DNA of 41,938 nt from Halothece sp964463655. Lineage in GTDB: Bacteria > Cyanobacteriota > Cyanobacteriia > Cyanobacteriales > Rubidibacteraceae. Below, piece by piece: positions 8,651-15,848 of the stretch. Made by a program: the position numbers and the translations under genes. Within the stretch, counting starts at the first letter, position 1, and every line of letters starts with the position of its first letter. The notes under the pieces are model-generated. The model was not told the DNA's origin. It worked only from the letters and a program-made list of their open reading frames with translations, and did no database searches. The stretch lies in assembly GCA_964463655.1 (NCBI GenBank), contig CAYXDG010000025.1, positions 1 through 41,938 of the forward strand, in the 5' to 3' direction.

Positions 8651-9415
8651 ATGCAGGTATGGTTCAAGATTTCTCTAAGTGTGGTTTCCTTACTGCTTTT
8701 GATTCCTCTGAGTTTTGCAGCAGAGAAAGAAGAAAAGAATCAGACGTTTGTACCGCCAGACTATTCAGGAGAAGCGCCAGTGGGACGCAAACGCGGTGCG
8801 GGGACTCGGGGGGGATGTGAAGAGATTGCAAAATTACATTTGATTCCTCTGATTCCAGAAGACAGTCGCGGTTTGACAGTTAGTGAATCGCCTCGCTTAT
8901 GGTTTTACTATAAAACTGGCAGTGAAGCCATTGCGGAAAATTCCCCTGTGACAGGACAAATGATCTTAAAAGATGTCACCACTCAAGAAACTACCCAGCT
9001 TGATATTACTTTACCAGCGCGATCGCGTTTATTTTCCTTACCCTTACCAAGCTCCCTCCAAACAGGTCATTGGTATAATTGGTATCTCAGTATAGATTGT
9101 GCTAATTCAGACAAAAAAATGATAGCCATTTCTGATGGTTTAATTAAGCGAGTTGAGGAAGATAATAGCACTTCTGAAAGAGACTATGCTCAGCAGGGAA
9201 TCTGGTATGATGCCGTGGCGGTATTAGCTGAGGCAAAATGTGAGAAGCCAATGGCTTGGAATGGTTTGCTTTCGGATGTGGCGTTAAGAGAAGTGGCTCA
9301 AGAAACTGAGAATTTCTGCACCACCTCAACCAAAATTAATCATGAATCATTAGGGTCTGCTGAAAAACTTCACGATCTTGGTTTAGGCAAGGGAACAAAT
9401 AACGATCCTACCTAA
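8651..9415 (+). CDS. DUF928 family secreted protein
   Basis: The 254-residue product begins with a signal peptide (MQVWFKISLSVVSLLLLIPL then SFAAE) and continues with PPDYSGEAPVGRKRGAGTRG and LIPLIPEDSRGLTVSESPRL, both typical of DUF928. It is expected in the periplasm. Genes of this family often lie beside CHASE2 kinases in cyanobacteria, as here, which suggests a shared signalling role (inference). A clear Shine-Dalgarno-like AAAAGGGGG lies upstream of ATG 8651. Its end overlaps the convergent rodA by 4 bases. Confidence 0.85.
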   Translation: MQVWFKISLSVVSLLLLIPLSFAAEKEEKNQTFVPPDYSGEAPVGRKRGAGTRGGCEEIAKLHLIPLIPEDSRGLTVSESPRLWFYYKTGSEAIAENSPVTGQMILKDVTTQETTQLDITLPARSRLFSLPLPSSLQTGHWYNWYLSIDCANSDKKMIAISDGLIKRVEEDNSTSERDYAQQGIWYDAVAVLAEAKCEKPMAWNGLLSDVALREVAQETENFCTTSTKINHESLGSAEKLHDLGLGKGTNNDPT

Positions 9416-10671
9416 GTAAAGAAGGTGTTGCGTTGTTTGTAGTTGGCGACAGATTCAACAAGACCGATCGCCAGAAAGTTCATTAAAATTGCCGATCGCC
9501 CATAGCTCATCCAGGGGAGGGGAAGCCCTGTCACTGGCGCAAGTCCGATTGTCATACCAATGTTAACAAAGACTTGGAAGACAATCATACAGAAAACGCC
9601 AATGGCAAGCAATGAGCCAAAGTTATCCTGAGCAGTCATCGCAATCATTAGTAAGCGTACACAAATTAGCCAAAAGAGGAAGATTAGCCCGATACTCCCA
9701 GCAAAGCCTAATTCTTCCCCAACAGCACTAAAAATAAAGTCTGTATGCTGTTCAGGGATAAAATCTAATTGGGTTTGCGTCCCTTGATTGAGTCCTCGTC
9801 CCCAAATTTCTCCTGCCCCGATCGCGATCCGAGATTGAATCAGATGATACCCCCCGCCGAGGGGGTCTTTGCTGGGGTCTAAAAAGAGGATGAGGCGGTC
9901 TTTTTGATAGTCTTTAAGTAAATTCCAAAAGACATTTCCTAAGCCCCCAGAAACGAAATTAACGGCGATCGCGCCACAAGCGCAGAGCAATCCCCCTGGT
10001 AGAGTGCGCCAAGCAATAACAAACATTAATCCTGCCCAACTAAACCAACTAGGGAGATAAAGATTATACAAGAGGGCTGAGACAGCAGGGGAAACCAGTA
10101 AAATTAACCAGCCGATGTTGGCATTTCCCCAATAAAGCATTCCCAGCGCGATCGCCCCAAAGACCAGAGAAGTGCCTAAGTCTGGCTGTAAAAATACCAA
10201 TCCCCAAGGCAGTGCCACCACTAACAAGGCTTGAAACATGGCGGGTAAGGTATTGGCGGGGCGCAGATGCAAAAGCGCTGCTAAAGTGATGATTACTCCT
10301 AATTTAGCAAACTCAGACGGCTGTAAATTAAAGCCTGCGATCGTAATCCAACGCTGCGCTCCTTTAGCTGTAACCCCCAATAACAGCACCGCTAACAGAG
10401 AAACATTGGTCGCTGCATAAACCACCCAAAAGTAAGATAACAGATGCTTGTAACGCCAACGAGAGAGGAAAAGGGTGATCGCCAGCCCGCACCCTCCCAT
10501 AATCCAATGTCGCACTGCGTCATTGACTTCTTCATTGAGTTGGCTGCTGCGAATCATTAAACCGCCCCATAAGGTGACGGCACAGACTAATAACAGTAGA
10601 AACCAGTCAATTTCTCGCCAAGGGGCGATCAGATTCTGCAAGGGGAATTTTTTGAACGGGAAGCTGGTCAT
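9412..10671 (-). CDS. rodA: Rod-shape/peptidoglycan polymerase RodA (SEDS family)
   Basis: This 419-residue, strongly hydrophobic protein has about ten membrane spans. It carries SEDS landmarks: GAQRWITIAGFNLQPSEFAK (which includes the conserved QPSE), FLQPDLGTSLVFGAIALGM, the DPSKDPLGGGYHLIQSRIAIG loop region, FIPEQHTDFIFSAVGEELGF and the C-terminal GLPLPWMSYGRSAILMNF (the last segments abbreviated here as LGGGYHLIQ, EQHTDFIF and LPLPWMSYG). SEDS proteins are membrane glycosyltransferases that polymerise lipid II together with a class B PBP. RodA is preferred over FtsW because of the motif details and length, but no mre or pbp neighbour confirms it. Confidence 0.88.
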   Translation of the reverse strand: MTSFPFKKFPLQNLIAPWREIDWFLLLLVCAVTLWGGLMIRSSQLNEEVNDAVRHWIMGGCGLAITLFLSRWRYKHLLSYFWVVYAATNVSLLAVLLLGVTAKGAQRWITIAGFNLQPSEFAKLGVIITLAALLHLRPANTLPAMFQALLVVALPWGLVFLQPDLGTSLVFGAIALGMLYWGNANIGWLILLVSPAVSALLYNLYLPSWFSWAGLMFVIAWRTLPGGLLCACGAIAVNFVSGGLGNVFWNLLKDYQKDRLILFLDPSKDPLGGGYHLIQSRIAIGAGEIWGRGLNQGTQTQLDFIPEQHTDFIFSAVGEELGFAGSIGLIFLFWLICVRLLMIAMTAQDNFGSLLAIGVFCMIVFQVFVNIGMTIGLAPVTGLPLPWMSYGRSAILMNFLAIGLVESVANYKQRNTFFT

Positions 10672-10695
10672 CAGTTAACAATTAATCATTGGGGG

Positions 10696-10718
10696 TAGGG
10701 TGAGCATTGCCCACCCTA
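10696..10718. repeat. Palindromic spacer repeat between rodA and mrp
   Basis: TAGGGTG (10696-10702) pairs with CACCCTA (10712-10718) around AGCATTGCC. It sits in the 113-base gap after mrp and before rodA on the same strand. It may stop or attenuate transcription, but no T-run follows; it also resembles dispersed cyanobacterial palindromes. Confidence 0.45.
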
Positions 10719-10784
10719 GCCAAGGGCGATCGTCCTTTCAGTGATTAGCTATCAATAACTAATTGTTAATTATTGATGGCTTGG

Positions 10785-11846
10785 CTAAGTCAAAGCGACC
10801 ACTGAGATTTTAGCAGCAACTTGTTGAGAAATTGCGCTGAGGGCTTGAGCAGAGGCGGAATTCGGATGGGAGACAACGATCGGAATGCCGCGATCGCCTC
10901 CTTCGCGCAGAGAAATTTCGAGGGGGACACAGCCTAAGAGGGGAACATTTAATTCTTTTGCTGCTTTTTCACCGCCTCCAGAGCCAAATAAATCATAACG
11001 GCGATCGGGCAAATCTGGGGGAATAAAATAGCTCATATTTTCGACAATTCCCAACACATTGACATTTAACTGCTCAAACATTCGTAACCCACGACGAGCA
11101 TCCATCAAAGACACATCTTGAGGCGTGGTTACAATCACCGCACCCGACATGGGAACTGCTTGCGCGAGAGTTAATTGAGCATCCCCTGTCCCTGGGGGTA
11201 AATCCACTACCAAATAATCTAATTCTCCCCAATTCACCTGATAGAGAAACTGACGAATAATGCCATTGAGCATCGGGCCACGCCAAACTACAGGCTGATC
11301 AGGGTCAATTAAAAAGCCCATTGAAACCAGTTTCACGCCATGATTAAATGCAGGTTCTAACACTTCTCCTTGCGGAGATTCCTGCACCCGCACCTTTGCC
11401 TCCTTCAAACCAAGCATCGTGGGGGCATTGGGGCCATAAATATCTGCATCTAGCAAGCCCACTTTTGCCCCACTTTGAGCAAGGGAAACTGCTAAATTAA
11501 CCGCAACAGAGCTTTTTCCTACTCCCCCTTTTCCACTGGAAACCGCCACAATATTTTTCACCCCAGACACCGATTCGCGATCGGGGAGCGACTTTTGTTG
11601 GGGAGTTTCAGCAGTGACATCAACGCTGACGGTTTCAACGCCAGGTAAATCTTGAACAGCTTTTTTGCAATCATCCACAATCATTTCTTTGAGGGGACAA
11701 GCGGGAGTAGTCAAAACAAGGGTAAAACTCAACTCTCCCTTGTCTAATGTGACATTGCGAATCATGTTCAGGTCAACCAAACTTTTTTGCAGTTCTGGGT
11801 CTTGCACAGGACGCAACGCTTCTAGAATTGTGTTGGTGTCTGTCAT
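10785..11846 (-). CDS. mrp: Mrp/ApbC-type P-loop ATPase, iron-sulfur cluster carrier
   Basis: The 353-residue protein has an N-terminal MIP18/DUF59 domain (about 1-85, with DPELQKSLVDLNMIRN and TTPACPLKEMIVDDC) and a C-terminal Mrp ATPase with the deviant Walker A SSGKGGVGKSS (about 103-113), DADIYGPNAPTMLG and VDLPPGTGDAQLTL. Family members bind and transfer Fe-S clusters to apoproteins in the cytoplasm. The CxxC pair that usually follows VENMSYF in this family is absent; the sequence there is IPPDLPDRRYDLFGSGG, so cluster binding would need other ligands. No SUF genes are nearby. Confidence 0.9.
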   Translation of the reverse strand: MTDTNTILEALRPVQDPELQKSLVDLNMIRNVTLDKGELSFTLVLTTPACPLKEMIVDDCKKAVQDLPGVETVSVDVTAETPQQKSLPDRESVSGVKNIVAVSSGKGGVGKSSVAVNLAVSLAQSGAKVGLLDADIYGPNAPTMLGLKEAKVRVQESPQGEVLEPAFNHGVKLVSMGFLIDPDQPVVWRGPMLNGIIRQFLYQVNWGELDYLVVDLPPGTGDAQLTLAQAVPMSGAVIVTTPQDVSLMDARRGLRMFEQLNVNVLGIVENMSYFIPPDLPDRRYDLFGSGGGEKAAKELNVPLLGCVPLEISLREGGDRGIPIVVSHPNSASAQALSAISQQVAAKISVVALT

Positions 11847-12095
11847 TATTTACTCGTTATTATAATTGCCTTTATCTTGATGGTAACGGTAATCCCAATT
11901 GAGATGTTCCCAGACAAGATAAACATTTTGGCGCGATCAGATTGATAATTGACTATCCAATGGATCTATGATTACTCTTTGATCTGACAGAGTGTTTCAT
12001 TAAACTGGAGAAAATAGGTTAGTGCGATCGCGCTTCCCCCTCCATCCCAAACAGCGATCTCGCTATTAGCCAGTTAAAATTAAGGGGCATAGAAA
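11847..12095. other. Spacer upstream of mrp with no convincing gene
   Basis: No supported coding region is seen. HIP1-like GCGATCGC and CGATC motifs occur, and this stretch should contain the mrp promoter near its left end, but no clear -35/-10 pair is obvious. Confidence 0.4.
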
Positions 12096-12245
12096 ATGAA
12101 GAGATTAAAATGGATGGAGTATGAGCCATTAATTTTTTCTAGCCATGCGATTAAACAAATGTTTGCTCGAAAAATTAGTAAAGCTGAAGTGAAAACAGTT
12201 CTTTTAGCAACAGTTACACAAATATACAAACCACAAACCCCCTAA
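12096..12245 (+). pseudogene. Truncated DUF4258 family protein
   Basis: A 49-residue frame starts at ATG 12096 with an upstream AGGGGC. It contains LIFSSHAIKQMFARKISKAE followed by VKTVLLATV, which matches the N-terminal half of DUF4258 proteins (small toxin-like proteins with the motif SxHAxxxMxxRxI). Complete members run on for another 30-40 residues. Here the frame ends at once (KPQTP, stop) where a CCCCCT/AGGGGG repeat begins, so the C-terminal half has been lost. It is probably non-functional. No antitoxin partner is visible. Confidence 0.55.
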
Positions 12246-12254
12246 TAAAGGGGG
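12238..12254. repeat. Short CCCCCT...AGGGGG inverted repeat
   Basis: CCCCCT (12238-12243) pairs with AGGGGG (12249-12254) around AATAA. The same kind of C-rich/G-rich palindrome recurs near 24890-24918. It coincides with the truncation point of the DUF4258 frame. Confidence 0.6.
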
Positions 12255-12283
12255 ATTGGGGTGAAAGCAAAACACCTGAAAAA

Positions 12284-12355
12284 TGGCTCAGGCGTGATTT
12301 GAACACGCGACCAAGGGCTTATGAGTCCCCTGCTCTACCACTGAGCTACTGAGCC
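12284..12355 (-). tRNA. tRNA-Met (anticodon CAT, probably elongator)
   Basis: The minus strand folds as a tRNA: acceptor GGCTCAG/CTGAGCC with discriminator A, D-stem GCTC/GAGC, anticodon loop CTCATAA (CAU) and T-arm GCGTG TTCAAAT CACGC. The 3' CCA is not encoded. Overall sequence resembles cyanobacterial elongator tRNA-Met. A tRNA-Ile2 with lysidine cannot be fully excluded because it shares the CAU anticodon. The innermost anticodon-stem pair appears to be an A-G mismatch. Confidence 0.9.
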
Positions 12356-12414
12356 TTTTTTTATTAAGCATTAGCAATTATAACACGCAGTTTCAGCAAC
12401 TGACAAGTCATCCG

Positions 12415-12600
12415 TACTCCGCCCCCGACCCTGCTCGTAGGGCGACAGCCCGCGCCGAAGGCATTCAATTCGAGCAGGAAAGCGGGGGTGGTTTCCCCAC
12501 CGTGAGACGACGGAACGGGGTTCACAAGCGTCGGAACCAAGTTCCGACGACGACCCCTTGCCTGCGGATGACCGTTGGTCAAGTTGAGAGGTGCGTTTCT
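12415..12600 (-). other. GC-rich, strongly structured spacer; possible RNA or mobile-element end
   Basis: Between the tRNA and prs the base composition turns sharply GC-rich and several perfect stems occur: CGTCGGAAC/GTTCCGACG (12529-12549, 3-base loop), CCTGCTCG (12430-12437) with CGAGCAGG (12471-12478), flanked by CCCCCG (12422-12427) with CGGGGG (12483-12488), and an inner GGGC/GCCC hairpin (12440-12451). The minus strand also stays open for about 107 codons. Options are an omegaRNA-like right end of an IS200/IS605 element with a relic tnpB tail, another structured RNA, or a prs 3' UTR. I recognise no named RNA family. Confidence 0.45.
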
Positions 12601-12628
12601 CTCAAAGACGATCGCGCCCACCCTATTT

Positions 12629-13642
12629 TTAGCGAAACATACTACTAACAGAACTTTCTTCATGAATTCGCGAGATCGCTTCACCAATGAGGTTCGCCAC
12701 TGATAGAATCGTTAACTGTTCAATCTCTTCCTTTCCTAGGATAGGAATTGTATTACTCACAATCACTTCTTCAAAAGCACCATTAAACAAGCGCTCTTGC
12801 GCTGGATGGGATAGCACGGCATGAGTGGCGCAAGCATACACTCGCGCTGCTCCTTCTTTTCGCAATAAGCGCGATCCTTCTGACATCGTTCCTGCGGTAT
12901 CAATCAAATCATCTACCATGACGGCGGTTTTTCCTTTAACATCCCCAATCAGGTTGAGAACTTCCGCCTCGTTATGACCGTGACGACGCTTATCGATAAT
13001 GGCTAAGGGAGCATCATCTAATTTTTTCGCAAAAGCTCTTGCTCTGGCGACTCCCCCCACATCTGGAGAAACCACCACTAAGTCTTCTAATTCTTTACTG
13101 ACTAAATATTGAATCAGGACAGGGGAAGCATACACATGATCCAAGGGGATATCAAAATACCCTTGAATTTGGGCTGAGTGTAAATCCATCGCCAGCACAC
13201 GACTGGCTCCTGCTTGCGTAATTAAATTCGCTACTAATTTGGCTGTAATAGATTCTCGTCCGGCTGTTTTGCGATCGGCGCGAGCGTAGCTATAGTATGG
13301 AATAACCGCAGTGATTTGCCGAGCAGAGGCACGACGACAAGCATCAATCATAATTAGCAATTCCATTAAGTGGTCATTAACAGGATGACAACAGGGTTGG
13401 ATCAGATAGACATCGCAACCGCGAATGGACTCTTGAATTTGGACATAAAGTTCACCATCAGCAAACCGTTTTCTGAGCATTGGTCCTAATTCTAGTCCCA
13501 AATAATTGGTGACTTCTTGGGCGAGGGGTTCGTTCGCCGACCCCGAGAAAATGCGTAAACGGTTTTGGTCTGACAGTTGGCTGAGTGGGGGTTGAAGCGT
13601 TAAAGTGGCAGAATGGCTCACGGGCTTTCTCTTTAACCTCAA
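12629..13642 (-). CDS. prs: Ribose-phosphate pyrophosphokinase (PRPP synthetase)
   Basis: The enzyme makes PRPP from ribose 5-phosphate and ATP, feeding purine, pyrimidine, histidine, tryptophan and NAD synthesis in the cytoplasm. The 337-residue chain shows RIFSGSANEPLAQEV, the ATP-site loop YARADRKTAGRESITAKLV, the Mg site DLHSAQIQGYFDIPLDHVYA (its core DLHSAQIQGYFD), the flexible loop IDKRRHGHNEAEV and the PRPP-binding AVMVDDLIDTAGTM. Length is slightly above the usual 315 because of a short N-terminal extension (MRLKRKPVSHSATLTLQPP) also seen in cyanobacterial homologues. It is monocistronic in appearance. Confidence 0.97.
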   Translation of the reverse strand: MRLKRKPVSHSATLTLQPPLSQLSDQNRLRIFSGSANEPLAQEVTNYLGLELGPMLRKRFADGELYVQIQESIRGCDVYLIQPCCHPVNDHLMELLIMIDACRRASARQITAVIPYYSYARADRKTAGRESITAKLVANLITQAGASRVLAMDLHSAQIQGYFDIPLDHVYASPVLIQYLVSKELEDLVVVSPDVGGVARARAFAKKLDDAPLAIIDKRRHGHNEAEVLNLIGDVKGKTAVMVDDLIDTAGTMSEGSRLLRKEGAARVYACATHAVLSHPAQERLFNGAFEEVIVSNTIPILGKEEIEQLTILSVANLIGEAISRIHEESSVSSMFR

Positions 13643-13757
13643 TTCATTGTAATCATATCATCCAAAATGAAGGGATGATGGTTAAATTAGTTGAAGACAA
13701 TCGTCTTTTTCGTTAGAAGCAGGCTGAGAACGGTTTAGTTCAGTTCAATTTTAAACC

Positions 13758-14435
13758 ATGAAAACACTTTTAATCACTGGTACAGATACAGAAATTGGTA
13801 AAACGGTAGTGACAGTGAGCTTAATTGCTTATTGGTACAAATATCGTTCACTAGAACAACTTGGGATTATGAAGTTAATTCAAACGGGAAGCCCTGGCGA
13901 TCGCGATTTGTATCAGCAATTGTTCCCGTTGACTCAACCACTAGAATTAATGAATCCCGTGTCTTATGACGCTGCGATCGCGCCTCCGCTTGCTGCGGAA
14001 AAAGAAGGTCAACCCGTTAATCTTACTACATTGTGGCAAGCGCTGACTACTTTAAGTCAAAATCGAGAGTTTATGCTGCTAGAAGCGCTGGGCGGGTTGG
14101 GGTCTCCAATAACATGGGAGATGACTGTGGCAGATTTAGCTGCTGCGTGGCACTTGCCTGTGGTGTTGGTCGTCCCTGTAAAATTGGGCGCGATCGGGCA
14201 AACCCTAGCCAATGTCGCCCTTGCTCAACAAAAACAAGTAAAAGTTAAGGGAATCATCTTGAATTGTCTCACCCCTGAAGCCCAAGCGCAACAAAAGGAC
14301 TGGGCATCTGCTGAGTTAATTCAAAATTTCTGCCCTGTCCCGATTTTGGGAACAATTCCCTATCTTGATGACCCAACAGATGTAGAAAAACTCGCCCAAG
14401 TTGCCTCAAACTTAGAATTAGAGTATCTCTGGTAA
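13758..14435 (+). CDS. bioD: Dethiobiotin synthase
   Basis: BioD closes the ureido ring of 7,8-diaminopelargonate with CO2 and ATP to give dethiobiotin, the penultimate step to biotin. The 225-residue protein has the Walker A-like LLITGTDTEIGKTVV (residues 4-18), the PVSYDAAIAPPLAAEKEG substrate-site segment, LLEALGGLGSPITWEMTVAD (EAGGG-like) and VVLVVPVKLGAIGQTLANV. No other bio gene is adjacent, as is often so in cyanobacteria. It is transcribed divergently from prs. Confidence 0.93.
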   Translation: MKTLLITGTDTEIGKTVVTVSLIAYWYKYRSLEQLGIMKLIQTGSPGDRDLYQQLFPLTQPLELMNPVSYDAAIAPPLAAEKEGQPVNLTTLWQALTTLSQNREFMLLEALGGLGSPITWEMTVADLAAAWHLPVVLVVPVKLGAIGQTLANVALAQQKQVKVKGIILNCLTPEAQAQQKDWASAELIQNFCPVPILGTIPYLDDPTDVEKLAQVASNLELEYLW

Positions 14436-14475
14436 GAAATTCTCTCCCTCCATCAAACCCATTATATTGACCTGG

Positions 14476-14505
14476 TGTAGAGACGTTCCATGAAACGTCT
14501 CTACA
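14476..14505. repeat. 30-bp near-perfect palindrome after bioD
   Basis: The arms TGTAGAGACGTTCCA (14476-14490) and TGAAACGTCTCTACA (14491-14505) are complementary except for one base. This matches a dispersed palindromic element type found in many cyanobacterial spacers. As RNA it would form a long hairpin at the 3' end of bioD, so it may also act as a terminator or stabiliser. Confidence 0.75.
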
Positions 14506-14588
14506 TTGTGGATTCTGCTTTAGTGTGGAAAAACGCCCCTTCCATGCGTCACACTGGGAATTAGAAAATTGCTGATAACACGGTTGCT

Positions 14589-14948
14589 ATGACTGTCTCT
14601 CCCATCAAACCCATTAACGCTGAAAAAATTCGCCCTGAAATCCAAAGTCTCCAATCTGATCTTGTCCAATGGCGACTAGGCTTTCATCAACGCCCAGAAC
14701 TAGGCCTTCAAGAAAAACTGACCTCAGAATTTGTGATTTCTAAATTGCAAGAATGGGGCATTCCCCATGAAACAGGTGTCGCCCAAACAGGGGTCGTCGC
14801 CCTAATTGAAGGGAAAACGCCAGGCAAAGTGCTGGGAATTCGGGCGGATATGGATGCGTTACCGATTCACGAAGCCAACGAAGTCCCCTATCGATCGCAG
14901 CATGAGGGGATTATGCACGCTTGTGGACATGACGGACACACAGCGATC
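14589..14948 (+). pseudogene. N-terminal fragment of an M20-family amidohydrolase
   Basis: From ATG 14589 about 120 residues match the start of M20D amidohydrolases (N-acyl-amino-acid/hippurate hydrolase type): LVQWRLGFHQRPELGLQEKL, ETGVAQTGVVALIEGK, LGIRADMDALPIHEANEVPY and the metal-binding HACGHDGHTA. Complete enzymes have about 400 residues. After GHTAIA the similarity ends and the open frame runs into antisense hsp20 sequence, so two thirds of the protein, including the remaining metal ligands, are gone. It is a rearrangement-truncated gene and presumably inactive. Confidence 0.85.
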
Positions 14949-14983
14949 GCGCAGCGGATTCCTGAAGTGAATAAGTTGCAGAT

Positions 14984-15181
14984 AATGGTTACAGAATCGG
15001 GGTTGAGGCAAGGGACTTGGGCTTTTAGTTCTAAATTATTACCAGCATCGTTTAGTTCAATAGGAAGTTGACCCCATTGCGGTGTTAGGGTGCGCTCACC
15101 TCTCATTTCATCAAATAGGCGATCCATTTGACGACGGAACGCATCAAATTCGGTTGCAGGATTCCAACGTACTAATGTCAT
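14984..15181 (-). pseudogene. 5' fragment of an hsp20 small heat-shock gene
   Basis: On the minus strand from ATG 15181, about 66 residues match the Hsp20 N-terminus: MTLVRWNPATEFDAFRRQMD, RLFDEMRGERTL and IELNDAGNNLELKAQVPCLN. Intact homologues continue with the alpha-crystallin domain for about 80 more residues. Here it breaks off into amidohydrolase sequence. An excellent Shine-Dalgarno (AGGAGGTGA) still precedes the start, so the 5' signals are preserved. It is a partner in the head-to-head rearrangement with the amidohydrolase fragment. Confidence 0.8.
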
Positions 15182-15251
15182 AACGCTGTCACCTCCTCTC
15201 TTTAAGTTCCAACTGCTCTCGTTGCATTGAACTTCCTAATTCATTTTCTAA

Positions 15252-15588
15252 GGGTGGGATATTGGGGGAACATTTATCAGTGGGAGTACCCGATCCAACA
15301 ATTTCGTCTATGCTGTAAGGTATCGGAGCGCGTTCGCGTAGCGTCTCCGAAGGAGAATCGCTGCAAGAAGTCCATAGTGCCTATCGGGAACCATGGAAAG
15401 CATGGCATCCCAATATTAGTCCGTTTTCGGAATCCGAAACCAATGCAAGATTCAATTGGCTTAAGATGGCAAACACAACCTTAGTTAACAATTGGAGTCG
15501 GTTTGACCCACAGAATCCACAAATACCAGCCGAACGAGTTGAGAAGCTGAAAGCTCAACAATTACAGTGGGAATCCCAGTCCTTTTAG
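15252..15588 (+). pseudogene. Degenerate coding remnant of unknown family, split by a palindromic repeat
   Basis: Two frames read as protein. The first, 15252-15341, gives GWDIGGTFISGSTRSNNFVY followed by AVRYRSAFA. The second, to the TAG at 15586-15588, gives EVHSAYREPWKAWHPNISPF and later NARFNWLKMANTTLVNNWSRF (read from FNWLKMANT onward) and AERVEKLKAQQLQWESQSF. Their junction is a GGAGCGC...GCGTCTCC hairpin, as though a palindromic element had been inserted and shifted the frame. I do not recognise the family and see no start codon. Confidence 0.4.
15323..15350. repeat. Palindromic insertion repeat
   Basis: TCGGAG (15323-15328) and CTCCGA (15345-15350) bracket a stem in which GGAGCGC pairs with GCGTCTCC through one bulged T; the loop contains TTCGCGTA. 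Similar TTCGCGTAGCGTCTCC elements are scattered in cyanobacterial genomes. It lies inside the degenerate remnant and separates its two frames. Confidence 0.6.
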
Positions 15589-15722
15589 TATTGGTAGGAA
15601 GGAGAAGAGAACTCCACGACACCCGAATCAACACGAATCAAAATCCTAAGTTACCCCGCGCGATCGCGCTTTCCCCAAACTCAAATCCATAAGAAACACA
15701 ACTCCTTCATAGCATGACAAGC

Positions 15723-15771
15723 CACTTAAAGCCCCTGCTTTATAAGCTACACGGCTCTTAGCTTAAAAGTG
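15723..15771. promoter_or_regulatory. Imperfect palindrome upstream of the defence operon promoter
   Basis: Nested inverted repeats: CACTTAAAGC (15723-ff.) against GCTTAAAAGTG (15761-15771), and TAAGCT (15743-15748) against AGCTTA (15760-15765). They lie 16-60 bases upstream of the predicted -35 box of the large helicase gene and could be an operator or a remnant terminator. No regulator gene is recognisable next to them. Confidence 0.35.
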
Positions 15772-15786
15772 ATCGCGCTTTCGGCT

Positions 15787-15816
15787 TTTACAAGATACCA
15801 GTCCACCATATATAAT
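15787..15816 (+). promoter_or_regulatory. Predicted sigma70-type promoter of the helicase gene
   Basis: TTTACA (15787-15792) and TATAAT (15811-15816) are separated by 18 bases, a near-consensus pair, and an AGGAG (15828-15832) lies between it and ATG 15849. It is the most convincing promoter for the DrmD-like gene. Confidence 0.6.
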
Positions 15817-15848
15817 TTACTCTAATTAGGAGATAAAGGCTGATTTAA

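Noticed and set aside
12364..12687. 107-codon minus-strand frame downstream of prs as a real protein
   Set aside because: It starts inside prs and lacks stops mainly because the region is GC-rich and structured; no family could be recognised with confidence. Kept only as a hint for a tnpB relic.
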